This document shows positions 21,488 to 32,229 of a stretch of DNA of 64,000 nucleotides, piece by piece. This stretch comes from Tulasnella sp. 424. Lineage: Eukaryota > Basidiomycota > Agaricomycetes > Cantharellales > Tulasnellaceae. Numbering within the stretch: the first letter of the stretch is position 1; each line of letters begins with the position of its first letter. Both the position numbers and the translations under genes were made by a program. The notes below the pieces were generated by a model that did no database searches, was not told where the DNA came from, and saw only the letters and a list, made by a program, of their open reading frames with translations. The stretch is from contig WSUB01000126.1 of NCBI GenBank assembly GCA_019633425.1, positions 1 to 64,000 on the forward strand, given 5' to 3'.

Positions 21488-22123
21488 CTACTCATCGGCC
21501 GTCTTAATGATGAAGCTTTTTAACCCAGGTATCTTCTTCAGGAAAGCGACTGCGACTGCTGAGTTCGCTGCCGGGCTCCTTAGATTGAGGATGTCTGAGG
21601 GGAAAAGTCGAACTTTCGAATTTGACAGAAACTTTGCAGGCAGATGAAAACTTGCAATTGACGAGGGCTGGGGTTTCTTACGATGGCTCCGCCTGAAAAA
21701 CCGTCCGCATCTCTCCGAAGAAATACCCATCCAACTCCCTTCATTGAAGATGCTCATAGCGTCGTTGAACAGAGCAGTCGTAAATGTCTTGAATTCTGAG
21801 ATGTATTAGCTTCGGCTGCGAAATAATCTTTCGAAAGCCGGTCCGTTCTGGCATGTGGATCCAGTCCTTCAACTCTACGAGAGTCAGGGGAACGAACATC
21901 CTTGGTCAGTGATAAGGCATTTGTTGCGTCAGGTCAAATAAGATCTGGTATTTTTCCAGGGTAGAGCGGGATGTGGATGCGTAAGCCGAGATTTCTCAGT
22001 CGACAGTGCCCGGAGACGCAGCCCTTCTAGCACGGACATCGACTTCAATACAGGCGGCTGAGCACAAGAGAGCCGGTGAACAGTAAGGTGTGGTGGTGGA
22101 GCGTCATCGCCGAGGAAAGGCAC
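21488..22123 (-). pseudogene. Decayed LRR-like (F-box family?) relic
   Basis: Several minus-strand segments in different frames show leucine-rich spacing: LTVHRLSCAQPPVLKSMSVL and LEGLRLRALS (about 22100-22000), LTLVELKDWIHMPERTGF with KLIHLRIQDI (about 21890-21790), and DILNLRSPAANSA with LKKIPGLKSF (about 21600-21490). The pattern resembles the LRR part of agaricomycete F-box proteins, but stops and frame changes separate the pieces and no F-box is visible. The assignment rests on spacing only. Confidence 0.35.
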
Positions 22124-22379
22124 TGGAGACGTCCTGGAACGTTCCTACGCTGGCGCTGACGTCAGGATTTGGATTTCAAGGATGAGGAGCATCTATTAGT
22201 GACCGTGAGCAGTGTGTAGATCCATTGTGCTTCGGTGACCTAAGTCAAGCGAATACGCTGGATGCGGTGTAGGAGGGATTTGTGCTATGCTTGCTGCCGC
22301 GTGGTTTGTGCCACGCAAACTCTAGGCAGCCCAAACACCGCAATCTACCACCTCCCAAGTGACTCCAAGCTTCTTCGCC

Positions 22380-22890
22380 GTCGCGAGCCACCAGAACCGG
22401 CCTTACCCCGCAATAATCTCATCTCATTCCCTTCAGGCTTCTCCATATCTCTGCATCGTCAAGCTAATTAAGTGGCCTTGAGCCGTCGTGTGCACGTGAG
22501 CCTCCAAAACCGGCTTTACCCCACAAGATTCAGGCTTCTCCACATCGCTGCATCGTCAAGCTTAAGTAGGTAGCCTTGAGCCGTCGTGAGCCTCCAGAAC
22601 CAGCCTTACCCCACAAGATTCAGGCTTCTCCACATCGCTGCATCGTCAGGCTTCTCCACACGCCGCATCGTCAGGCTTCTACACATCGCTGCATCGTCAG
22701 ACTTAAGTAGCCTTGAGCCGTCGTGAGCCTCCAGAACTGGCCTTACCCCACAAGATTCAGGCTTCTCCACATCGCTGCATCGTCAGGCTTCTACGCATCG
22801 CCGTATCGTCAGGCTTCTACACATCGCTGCATCGTCAGACTTAAGTAGTCTTGAGCCGTCGTGAGCCTCCAGAACCGGCCTTTCTTCATC
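22380..22890. repeat. Minisatellite with nested 28-nt and ~90-140-nt units
   Basis: A larger unit containing TTGAGCCGTCGTG and GAGCCTCCAGAACCGGCC recurs at about 22485, 22575, 22713 and 22853. Within it, a shorter unit (CAGGCTTCTCCACATCGC then TGCATCGTCA) is itself repeated up to three times. Units differ by a few substitutions. It lies about 250 bp upstream of the gene at 23134. Confidence 0.85.
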
Positions 22891-23133
22891 ATCTCTCGAG
22901 TGACTTTGAGCGTCTTTTCGTGTCACAACAAGCCTTACTTCATCTGAGGCCCATTGTGGTCTTTAACGTTTTTTTCGGCTATGCGACGAATGTCCGCCAC
23001 ACGAGCAGTTTAAAACCCATGTGTGTTTCATGCCTCGTTGGAATTGCCAGACAATTGGAATTCCTCCTCCCCGTATGAAAACCCCCCCTCCCTCATCCTC
23101 ATCCCACCCATTTCCAAACAGCCTAGTTAAGCT

Positions 23134-24138
23134 ATGGGCACTCCATTGTCTTCTCAGACTCGCCGGTAAGAATGTTGTTTCCCGTCTTCGGGACTATTTT
23201 TGTTGCGTTCTCGAGCTCTGATTGGAAGTCGCCCCACTCGCAAATGTAGAGCACAAGAAGTAAAAGAAGTTTGGGTAGTATCCAAGCAGACTGCTACGGC
23301 AGCCAAAGCTTGGATTAACCGGAGCTCTGACGTATCCTCAGTGGGGATCTCTCGAGCTGCAGAGTGGGTCGGCAACATCGGCGCTAACGAAGATACCGAA
23401 AATTCGCTTTCCGCCTCCGCCTCGACCTCCAATCCGCTTGGTGACGGCCCATCCCCCAAGTATGCGGTCGAGGTATGTAAATGCAATGCCCCTCCCGATT
23501 GTCGGGACACCATCTCTGACTGGCGCTATTGTTTTTCGTTGTTCCCTACAGGATCCGGCGGTCTACATTTCTAGAATATCCTGGGGGCCTAAGTCTTCTA
23601 TCGCAGCTGTTGCCGACACCCTAGCCCTGCCGAGAAAACAGATTTCCCTCCCCGCCGCAAGCCTCGACGTAAGTAGTATGCGTTACTCCTTTTTCAATAC
23701 GTATTCTAACCACGTGCCTCGTTTTGGGGTCTCCAGGATTCTAACGAGGACGATGGGGTCTCGGTGCATCATCAAGCTGAACGCGGGACGTTCTTCGGAG
23801 ACAATGTTCGTCACCTTCCTGATACGTCCCCAACTACCGCCGCTGAGGAGGCTTTGGAGATGGCAATCGTCCCAGTCCGAAATCCCTCCTTACGTCAGGC
23901 CATGGACCCCACTATCACCTCTCTCAACCCCCCACCTCGAATCGTCCCCTCAGCCGCCCCCGTCGAAGACCCAGCCCGTCAACAAGTTGATCCAAATATC
24001 GGTTTAATTGAGGGGCAAACCCCAATCAAGCGCAAGTTCCACGTCCAAACGATTTTAGGCATCGCCGCATGTATCGTTTCCGTCGTTGGCGCTGTAGCCA
24101 CCGTCTACGCGGCATTCCGCCATGGCAGTGCCTCATGA
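23134..24138 (+). CDS. Uncharacterised tail-anchored membrane protein TA1
   Basis: Exons 23134..23165, 23250..23472, 23552..23668, 23737..24138; 257 aa, phases close. Paralog of the gene at 49243-50279 with the same intron positions and a third exon of exactly 117 nt in both. Shared blocks: AQEVKEVWVVSKQTATAAKA, GDGPSPKYAVEDPAV, TSPTTAAEEALEMAIVPVRN and a C-terminal hydrophobic segment (TILGIAACIVSVVGAVATVY, about residues 230-250) preceded by a basic KRKF. With no signal peptide and a single C-terminal membrane segment, it is predicted to be tail-anchored, with the bulk in the cytosol. The middle is Ser/Pro-rich and probably disordered. Function unknown. Confidence 0.75.
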
Positions 24139-24630
24139 GCCATTTTTCGCTCAAAGGTCATGCCATCTGTCTGGTCTCACCGATGGGTACCACTTTGGAG
24201 ACACCTATGTCGGAGGAAGCGGGATCACGTAGATTCTTTCTTTCTTCTTTCCTTTTCTTGATCGAGGACGGCCTAGACTGCGGTTTATATTCTCCCATCT
24301 CTCTCTCATCTCCTCATCTCTCTTATACTTGCCACAGCACTCCAACTCCCATGTGCATTACTCTTTCGCTTTCATCACTTCCCTATGGGTAACCGTCAAG
24401 AACTGATCGCACGAGTCCCCTGGCGCAGTGTGCCTTTTCTGTAGTATATAATTGTGTAATAAGCTCCTCAAAGACAAAATCAGTCATCTACTAGTGCCTG
24501 ATACAACGTTTTGCGCTATGAAAATCGTACTACTAGTAACAATGTCAACGTCCTATCGGCCTGTCGACGATCATCGCAGAAGTGTCGAGCGCGGACCCTC
24601 ATCGCTCCTCCCATGATATCAGCAAGTGTC

Positions 24631-24909
24631 CTACGTAATATAGACTAAAGACAACGCTCCTTCTTCACAAAGACACCGCGTTGGGATGCCTTTCGTCAAG
24701 TAGTCGATTAGACTACTTGTTGTCACCTCGGGTTCAACCTGGTCAACAGTGCCCCAGGCGAATACAGGAAGTGCTCCTCCCTCGTCCCCGACTTCAGTAT
24801 CAAGTTCAACAGCCTCCACACCTTTCACTAACCGCTTGCTAAGCTTTCTCAACGAGACCAGGACGCATCCTTCCTCAGGGGGGATTCCAGCGAGGTCTCC
24901 ACGGAACAA
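24631..24909 (-). pseudogene. Fragment of the propeller-like gene seen whole at 46010-48318
   Basis: This 92-aa frame matches the C-terminal part of the 46010-48318 product: IPPEEGCVLVS with IPSGARCVLVS, AVELDTEV with AVIELDAEA, and VEPEVTTSSLIDYLTKG with FQPEVTTESLIDFLKKD. The rest of the gene is absent or unrecognisable upstream, towards 25100. It lies tail-to-tail with TA1, the same arrangement as the full gene and TA2 at 46-50 kb. Confidence 0.65.
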
Positions 24910-25498
24910 TCAGGATAACTCTCCATTTAAAACGGGTCGGTTCCTCCATTCCAAGACCGGTCCGGAGCATCGAGCGGAAAAGAGTGCTCATCTGAACGTG
25001 AAATGCCCCAAGCTCTACTATCTATCTTCAAGGACCTCTGAAGGCAACGCGGGGACCTGCAGCTGCGCGTATAGTACCTGAACTGTGGGTGCCCGAGGAG
25101 GCACGTGACCGATTCTCGTACTCAACGTAAGTCTGTAGCGTTCTGAGCAAAAGGTCCATTGAAAACACGTTCGATACCATTTGCAAGACCAATCCAGAGC
25201 ACAGCCGGACAGTAGCGGGAAAGTACATCGGAAGGGTGCTAGTAGAGAATTCGAATAATCGAGCACGGATCCGGAATGACTCAAATTTGCATTATTGGTT
25301 TCTAATCATAGAAGGTCTGTTGTAATTGATTAAACCACAAGTCCTCGGATCATCGACGATTCGCCCTCTCGGAGGTCTTCCGCATCGGCATGACGTTGAT
25401 AACCACCGGCGGTGGCTTGGATGCCGCCCTGTGGGAAGCACAGCCTCAGGGCGGGTTTTGACCCAGACCGCCCTCCATCCCTCGACACCCCTCTAAGC
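24910..25498. other. Intergenic region and phospholipase D promoter
   Basis: About 590 bp. The left part may contain further decayed sequence of the propeller-like gene fragment, but no clear match was found. The right part precedes the phospholipase D start and contains no obvious TATA box. Confidence 0.35.
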
Positions 25499-28400
25499 AT
25501 GGGACTCCTCGATACTGTTAAGGACCAAGCGTCAGCAATCGCCAAGTCTGCGGTGAAGAACCCCTTGGAGACCACTTTCCGTCGTGCTAAAGATGAAGGT
25601 TAGAGGCAATTGCGCTGTAATTTAGAGATACCAGACACCCCTGCTGAGACTGCCCCTTTTCATTTTACGCGTGTTAATCAATTTAAGTACGAGGTACGTA
25701 ACAGCGCTGAATCTTACTGATGACTGATGTCTAACTAACCATGGATTCTGATCAGGCATGTGGAATCCCAATCGTAAGACCCATATCGTAATCGGTTGCT
25801 AGACGGCCCAACCTGATCCTGGGCTTCCTCTTGTAGATCGTCACGACGAGCCGCATGAAATCGAAGCGGACCAACGTCGAGCTGCAATATGCGATTCTCA
25901 CCGGTTTAAGAGCTTCGCGCCCGTGCGAGAAGCGAATACCGTGAAATGGTTTGTGCCGCCCTCTCTGGGTCTCCATTCCTTCACCCACTAACCCCAACTT
26001 GATTGATAGGTATATCGATGGCGCTGGTGCGTTTGCCCCTTTTATTTTCTGCTTTCCAATTTCCGACACTGCTTATTTTTAGACTACTTCTATGCCGTGT
26101 CCGAACTCATCGACTCGGCAACCGAGTGCATTTTCATCCTTGATTGGTGGCTCAGTCCCGAGATATACCTAAGAAGGCCCCCATGCGATAATGAAGAATG
26201 GCGCCTTGACCGGTTGCTGAAGCGCAAAGCCGAGCAGGGCGTCAAAGTCTACGTCATCGTTTATAAGGAGGTCACCCAAACCTCTGCCAATAGTAGTCGT
26301 CATACGAAGGTAGGCGAACATGGGTTTTAATCGAAGACACAGCTGCTGAGGATATGCGGGTTTCCTTCTTAGAACGCGTTGCAGGAGCTCCATCCTAACG
26401 TTCAGGTCCAGGTACAGTTTGAAATCTCTTCCCGTCACGTCACCCTCTCATCCGCCCTATGACTAGCGTCACCCAGATCATATTGGTGCAGTCGATACCG
26501 TCAAAATCTGGTCTCATCACGAAAAACTCCTGGTTGTCGACTGCGACCGGGCTTGCGTTGGTGGTCTGGACCTCTGCTTTGGACGATGGGACACCCATTC
26601 ACAGTAGGTCATCATCCTTTTGCGCCCGCTGATCGTCAATTTATCGTTTATTTCCATAGTCCTCTCGCCGACTGCCACCCAACGGACTTCAGTCGCACAG
26701 TCTTCCCAGGTCAGGATTACAACAATGGTCGTGTGATGGATTTCCAACAGGTAGACAATTACGTTTCGAACCAAGTCTCCATCCTCGAGACTGGTCGCAT
26801 GCCTTGGCATGACGTCCATCTGAGTTTCGTCGGAGAGGCAGTGGCGGACTGCGTCCAGCACTTTGTCGAACGTTGGAACGAAGTTAAGAAGAGGAAAAAT
26901 AAGGACGAAGAGTAGGGACTTGTAAAGCGATTTGACTCTCCTGCCCTAAGCTCACTCCTCATTCCAGGAAATACGATTGGCTGGAATTCCCTGGAGACCC
27001 CACAAACAACCCCCCTGAAGATCGTACGTCCTACCGACTTCCCTTGCACGCCGTGTGCGCCGTTACTGACGCAAACCGTTGCTTGAACTTTCAGCTCGTG
27101 CACACTTGAAACATTTCGCCGGAGGAACTCAGAAGTTCAGGGCTCGCTGGGAAGATTTTAAGCAAGAACATCATCTTCCATCCCGACACCGCCCTCGCCA
27201 GGAAAGAGAGGACTACATGAGTGGACCGAATCCCTATGCCAATATCCGTGGTACCAGCAACGTGCAAGTCTTGAGATCAGTCTCTGATTGGAGCCACGGT
27301 GTCTTGATTGAGCACTCAATTCAGAACGCCTATGTCCAAATGATCCGAGAGGCGAATCATTTCATTTACATCGGTATGTGAACGTCACAAATTGAATAAA
27401 TATTTTTTTCTCATATTTCCCAAACAGAAAACCAATTCTTGTGCATATCACCTTCTTTTGCAATACCAGGGCGTCTCTTACTGACCTTGCTCCTTTATCA
27501 GCATCTCGAATACTGGTGACAAAGGTCCCGTTGAGAACCGAATTGCCCAAGCATTAGTCGAACGCATCCTTAGTGCTGCTCGCATCGGGCAAAAGTTTAA
27601 GGTTCCTATGAGCTGTGTCTTAGCGTGGAGCGGACGTATTAATTCCACCTTGTTAGGTCATCGTCGTGCTTCCCGAAGTCCCTGGTTTTGCCGGCGACAT
27701 CAAGCAACAGGATGGTCTCAAAACTATTATGGCTGCGCAGTGGAGGACAATCAACCGTGGGGGTAGCTCTATCTATGAGAAAATTCGAGACGCAGGCTAC
27801 GAACCGTGAGTACATTGAGGTAACCTGAGCTCACATAACTGAGCCTACCCATCAGGCTTGACTATATTCGATTCTACCACCTCCGAGGGTACGACCGTCT
27901 TAATGCACCTGCTTCGTTCATCGGACAAATAGAGCAGAACTCTGGCACGAGTTTCTACAACGCCCAAATCGCAATGGCTCGGCTCTTCATTGGTGACGAT
28001 GGCTTCTGGCATCAGGACGACGTCAAGATCAAGAAGCCTTCCGCCTTTTCGGGTCTCGACGACGAGAACCTCGGTATGACGGAGAAGCAATCTACGGAGG
28101 AGGTCCAAGTTGCCCAGTTCCCTCCCACTACCCAGGCAGCTCGTCAGATCGTCCAACAGTACCAATCTGGTGCACCCCGGAGCGACGCCATGGTAGCAGA
28201 CACTATTGCCCAGCACCGTCTTCAAGACCGGACTTCGATATTCGACGAGAGGTGGATGGGATCCGAGCAAGAGGAGCGCGATTGGTGAGTTGGCCTTCAC
28301 ATGTTAGGAACACTTGGGCTGGGCTAAACTGTTCGGGTGGCTCAGCTACATCAGCGAGTTGATCTATATTCACTCAAAGCTCATGATCGTGGATGACCGT

Positions 28401-29238
28401 CGCGTTATTGTGAGAGTCTTTCCGAGCGTTTCAGCATGTGGGTTCCTCCTTACGCGGGGTTGTAGATGGGTTCCGCCAACATCAACGACCGCTCCCAGAA
28501 GGGTGACGGTGACTCTGAAATTGCGGTTGTAGTCGAAGACGAGGACATGATTGAAACTACGATGGATGGGAAGCCGGTGAGCTACAGGACTGAAATTTCC
28601 ATCGCTTGAAGTTCTAACGTGGTTTGTATTGTTCAGTACATGGCTGCACGCTTCGCTGCGACGCTCCGCCGGAAACTTTTCCGAGGTGAACATGATCCTT
28701 AGCTGGGTGCATCAGTCAGACTTCGACTAACGTCCCATTTCCCCGCCAACCAGAGCATTTGGGATTAATCCCTCCCCAGACCTGCATCGGCGGTGAACAA
28801 GTCACTCCCGCAATGCGCGCTCCACCTTATCCTCACCAAGACGAGACATACCTTCAAGAGGACCGTATTGTCGCCGACCCACTCTCGGAGGAGCTTCTCA
28901 ACCTATGGTACAGCACAGCTCGTGTCAATCGTGAAATCTTCAGTCAGGTCTTCAAGTCAGTTCCAACTGATAACGTGAGGAATTGGGACCAGTACAAGGT
29001 AGGCGACCGGCCATTCTGCAAGTTGCGACTCGGTCGCTAATGCCAACGGTCTTTGTAGCGCTACGTCCCCAAGGTTAAAGCCGGTCACGTCGCCAGCGAT
29101 CTCCCTCTGTCGCAGATCAAAGAAAGGCTGAGCAAGGTTCGCGGAGGTTTGGTCGAAGCCCCTCTCAATTTCCTGATCGAGCAGAAGGAATTGGTCGACT
29201 GGAGCGGTCCAATGCCAAGTCTTCAGATTTTCATTTGA
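25499..29238 (+). CDS. Phospholipase D, two HKD motifs
   Basis: Nineteen exons with all phases closing give 858 aa: 25499..25598, 25756..25773, 25837..25948, 26010..26026, 26083..26309, 26373..26411, 26467..26603, 26660..26911, 26968..27023, 27095..27373, 27428..27440, 27502..27601, 27657..27805, 27856..28284, 28346..28409, 28466..28576, 28637..28685, 28754..28998, 29059..29238. HKD motif 1 is HHEKLLVVD (about 188-196) and motif 2 is HSKLMIVDD (about 652-660), followed by [10 protein letters not shown]. Together they form the active site that hydrolyses phosphatidylcholine to phosphatidic acid. No PX or PH domain is visible before motif 1, unlike yeast Spo14, so this is the short fungal form. 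Exons of 13, 17 and 18 nt are unusually small. Probably cytosolic or membrane-associated lipid signalling. Confidence 0.93.
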
Positions 29239-29670
29239 AGAAAAGCTCTTAAGTTTTATGGTTGGCTTGAATGGTTGTACGAACTGTGTCTAGACTTGAA
29301 GTGTTTTTGGTTTGTTTAGTGAAATGTTGCATCTTGTTCAATAAACGTTGTTATCGAATTCGGGTTTGTCGTGATTGGTATTCTCTCAAGTGGGCGGACC
29401 GAAGCGTTCATATGATGGCCATGCGGAGAGCTCAGTGAGGTAGCAGATACCATTCGGAAGACGCCAGGAACGATGCGCGAGGCCCATTAGATATCAGGGG
29501 AAGACTAGTCAAGGATAGGTTACAATGAGAAACTCCCAGTGAAAAGGAATGCAGCGAAATCACCACTGGGGGCTGGAGAGGACTCTACCAATACTCTAAG
29601 AGAAGACAAAAGAAACTTTCGTCGTTTCGTCATGGGAACGTGCAAGTCGGGCTGATCGATGGCGTCATCT
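29239..29670. other. Convergent 3' flanks of PLD and RRM genes
   Basis: About 430 bp between two convergent stops. T-rich sequence and AATAAA (near 29339) follow the phospholipase D stop and fit a polyadenylation signal. No gene seen. Confidence 0.45.
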
Positions 29671-31002
29671 CTAGTAAGAAGGACGTGGCCTGGCGAACTG
29701 AACGTTCAGAGCTTCCCCGGCGAACACGGAACCGTTCAGGGCATTCAGGGCAGCTTCGGCGGCGTTCTTGCTTTCGAAATCGACCCGGGCCCATCGGGGG
29801 CGTCTACCTCCTGCATCACCCTCGGCTAAAGATAGTAGCGAATAGCGGACATTAGGCGACGAATCAAAACACAACCAACGGAAACAACTCACGGAAGTAC
29901 GCCGAAGAGAAGCCTGACTTCTGAGAGAAGAGTTTCTTCAACCCCGCCTGATCGTAGTTTTCGGCTAAGTTTCCAATCCATAGTCTGGAACTTGGTCCAG
30001 CGGGAGTTCGTGGGGAAGGACGATCACGATCACGGCGAGACGATCGGGAAGCTCGAGACATTCCGGATACCTGACTAGCAGTTTCCCAGTCGTCGTTGCT
30101 TGCGTTGCGCACGACAGGTTTGCCGTGGGATTGGTTCGCATAGGTAGCGAATACCTTGTGGGTTTGTTGACCAGTGGGCATCTGAAGAGCGTCAACGTTC
30201 TTGAGATCTTCAAGAGCGACTTCGGCGTAGTCTTCGTTTTCGAATTGCACGAAAACGGCAGGAACGCGGATTTCGGCTATGCGAGGGGGAACCAAGGTCA
30301 AAATGTTGGTCGACTGCTAGATGACGAAGCTCCTTACCAACTCGGGCACTCTTCACACCGGTGAAGTTCTTTTGGAGATACTCAGTCAATTCTTGAGCCG
30401 GGATCTGCCTTCCGACGTTGCCGATGACCACGGTGTTGGTCCTGCCGTTGGGAGCCTTGGGTCCACGCGACGACGAGGCGTGAAGGTTCGAGCTCTTGAA
30501 GGGAGTTTTAACGATGGCCTCAATAGCCTTTTGCGCTGCTTCTATGTTTTCCAACTCGAGGAAAACGTTCCAGCCACTGTGTCGCTCTGACAAAACTGGA
30601 AGACGAAGCGTCAGAGAAATGCTCCTTTGAATGGAGAAGGTTCTACCTACCCATGCGGATGCCTACGTCTTCCTTGACACCACATTCTTGGACGAGGTAC
30701 GCCCGAATCTCCTCCTCGGTCGTCTCTTTGGGGACGTTCCAAATGCCAACGAATCTGGTGACAGCCGGATCGACTGACGTCCTCTGGACGTTTTCATTGA
30801 TGGCGGGAGCAGCAGGGTCCTGTCGCCAGTTTGACGCAGTGAAAGCTTTGTGGAAAGCTCTGTTTCGGTTAGCTGTGGGGTGAGCTGGCGCGGGAAGGGA
30901 GAAGCCAAGACCCAGTGCTGAAGTGCCTGGTGCCGTTGGCTGAGCTGCACGCCATGAAGACGAGAGTGCAGGTCGGACTGATTTTTGAAGTGAGCGAAGC
31001 AT
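29671..31002 (-). CDS. RNA-binding protein with three RRM domains, probably mitochondrial
   Basis: Exons 30651..31002, 30338..30595, 29893..30276, 29671..29825; 382 aa with phases closing. The N-terminus (MLRSLQKSVRPALSSSWRAA) is rich in Arg, Ser and Ala and free of acidic residues, as in mitochondrial presequences. RRM 1 includes VTRFVGIWNVPKETTEEEIR and VFLELENIEAAQKAI; RRM 2 includes NTVVIGNVGRQIPAQELTEY and AVFVQFENEDYAEVAL; RRM 3 includes SRLWIGNLAENYDQAGLKKL and WARVDFESKNAAEAALNALN. Between RRM 2 and 3 lies a Ser/Arg-rich linker. The aromatic RNP1 and RNP2 positions are only partly canonical. Predicted RNA binding, perhaps mitochondrial transcripts; the exact role is not known. Confidence 0.8.
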
Positions 31003-31268
31003 TACTAGTCGTTGGTAGTGGAGTAGAGAGAGAGCGGTGAAGGTGGTGGGGGAAGGGACGTACTGGGAAAGACTGGCTGGCCGAAAATTCGCGACGCGTC
31101 AAACGCCTAAGGCAACTTCTACCTTCCCACGCTTCCCATTCGTCGCCGAGGGTGATTACGGAGCCGTAAGCCGAACGCCTCCGCCTCTGCCCGGCCGCAC
31201 TCGGTTTTACACGCGGCCTCGGCTCAACACCGTAAGAGACAGTGACAATGAGCGTGAGTGAGCCGGGT

Positions 31269-31541
31269 CTATGAGACACCGCCTAAATCGCAGATTTCCG
31301 AGCCACCGCTTCCCGCGACACCTTCAACGTGGATTTCACCGCGACCTCCCAATCCTTGCACGCTTACTTGACCTCCGATTTGTCGCCCGGGCTTGATGCC
31401 GATCTTCCATGAACTTGAGGAACTCCCAAGTGATGCTGGGGCTGTGTATGTCAGCTGGGGAATGAGGCTTGTCGCGGCTTCGAGTGCAGCAGAACCTACT
31501 TCAACCTTTGCTTGAACGCTTGGCCGAGCTGTCATAATCAT
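31269..31541 (-). CDS. Possible small protein, 90 aa
   Basis: Intronless frame beginning at an ATG (MIMTARPSVQAKVEVGSAA) with codon use like its neighbours and a glycine-rich end. It lies just upstream of the RRM gene on the same strand, so the 266 bp between them would have to hold the RRM promoter. No domain recognised. It could be one exon of a larger gene, since a GTAAGC donor-like site occurs inside it. Confidence 0.35.
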   Translation of the reverse strand: MIMTARPSVQAKVEVGSAALEAATSLIPQLTYTAPASLGSSSSSWKIGIKPGRQIGGQVSVQGLGGRGEIHVEGVAGSGGSEICDLGGVS

Positions 31542-32229
31542 AACTCTTAGCAAGTTGTGTCCTTCTCACCGCCATATTGCACCTTTAAAGCTCTTATCCC
31601 CCACTCGCACCAATGCCAACTTTCCCCGACAGCGGTTGGCTAAAGGGGGAAATTTCGGACGCCGTCGGACGATTTGGCAGGCGCTCCGGTTGGACCGTGT
31701 TAGGCCCAATCGGAACGTTTGGCGATGAACTACCGTCTTGGAAGACTGCATGGCTCCGATGGAAGTTCGTCTTTGGGAAACTTCTCGCCTTCCCGACGTC
31801 TTCCTGTCCAATTGCGACTGCTTCTAACCTTGCCCGACCTATAGTGGCGTTGAAACCTCGGACGCTAAACTTACATCTCCACTACGTCGCCAAGCTTTAA
31901 AATACGTACGATCCTGAATTCTAGTCGGGTCCGTGTCCGGGTCATGGAGCATCCATTAGGGTCGGTAACCGTCGAAAGGGCCCTGTGATGGCAGCTCGCA
32001 TCATACCTGCTACAATTCCGGTGAATCTGATCAAGTCTCAACCGGTCTTGCTCGCTGCCCGCAGTACCGCGCCCGAAAAAGCATCCGGCGGGGAGAGGGG
32101 AAAACGTATAAATAACGACTTTGACTGCTCCCAGCTGAAACTTCGGTCGGCTCTCAGTGCTCTCCAGACCTCTAACTCTCGCTTCTCACTTCCCTCCTTC
32201 TCACCTCCCCCTCACTCTCTAACTCAAAA
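31542..32229. other. Intergenic region and mannanase promoter
   Basis: About 690 bp. The right end carries a TATA box and a C/T-rich leader directly before the mannanase ATG. A plus-strand frame at 31613-31900 has no domain and was not called. Confidence 0.5.
32107..32114 (+). promoter_or_regulatory. TATA box of the mannanase gene
   Basis: TATAAATA lies 116 nt upstream of the start codon and is followed by a long pyrimidine-rich leader, a typical core promoter of a strongly expressed fungal secreted enzyme. Confidence 0.6.

Noticed and set aside
31613..31900. 95-aa plus-strand frame before the mannanase gene
   Set aside because: No recognisable domain, no leader typical of a start, and no sign of conservation.
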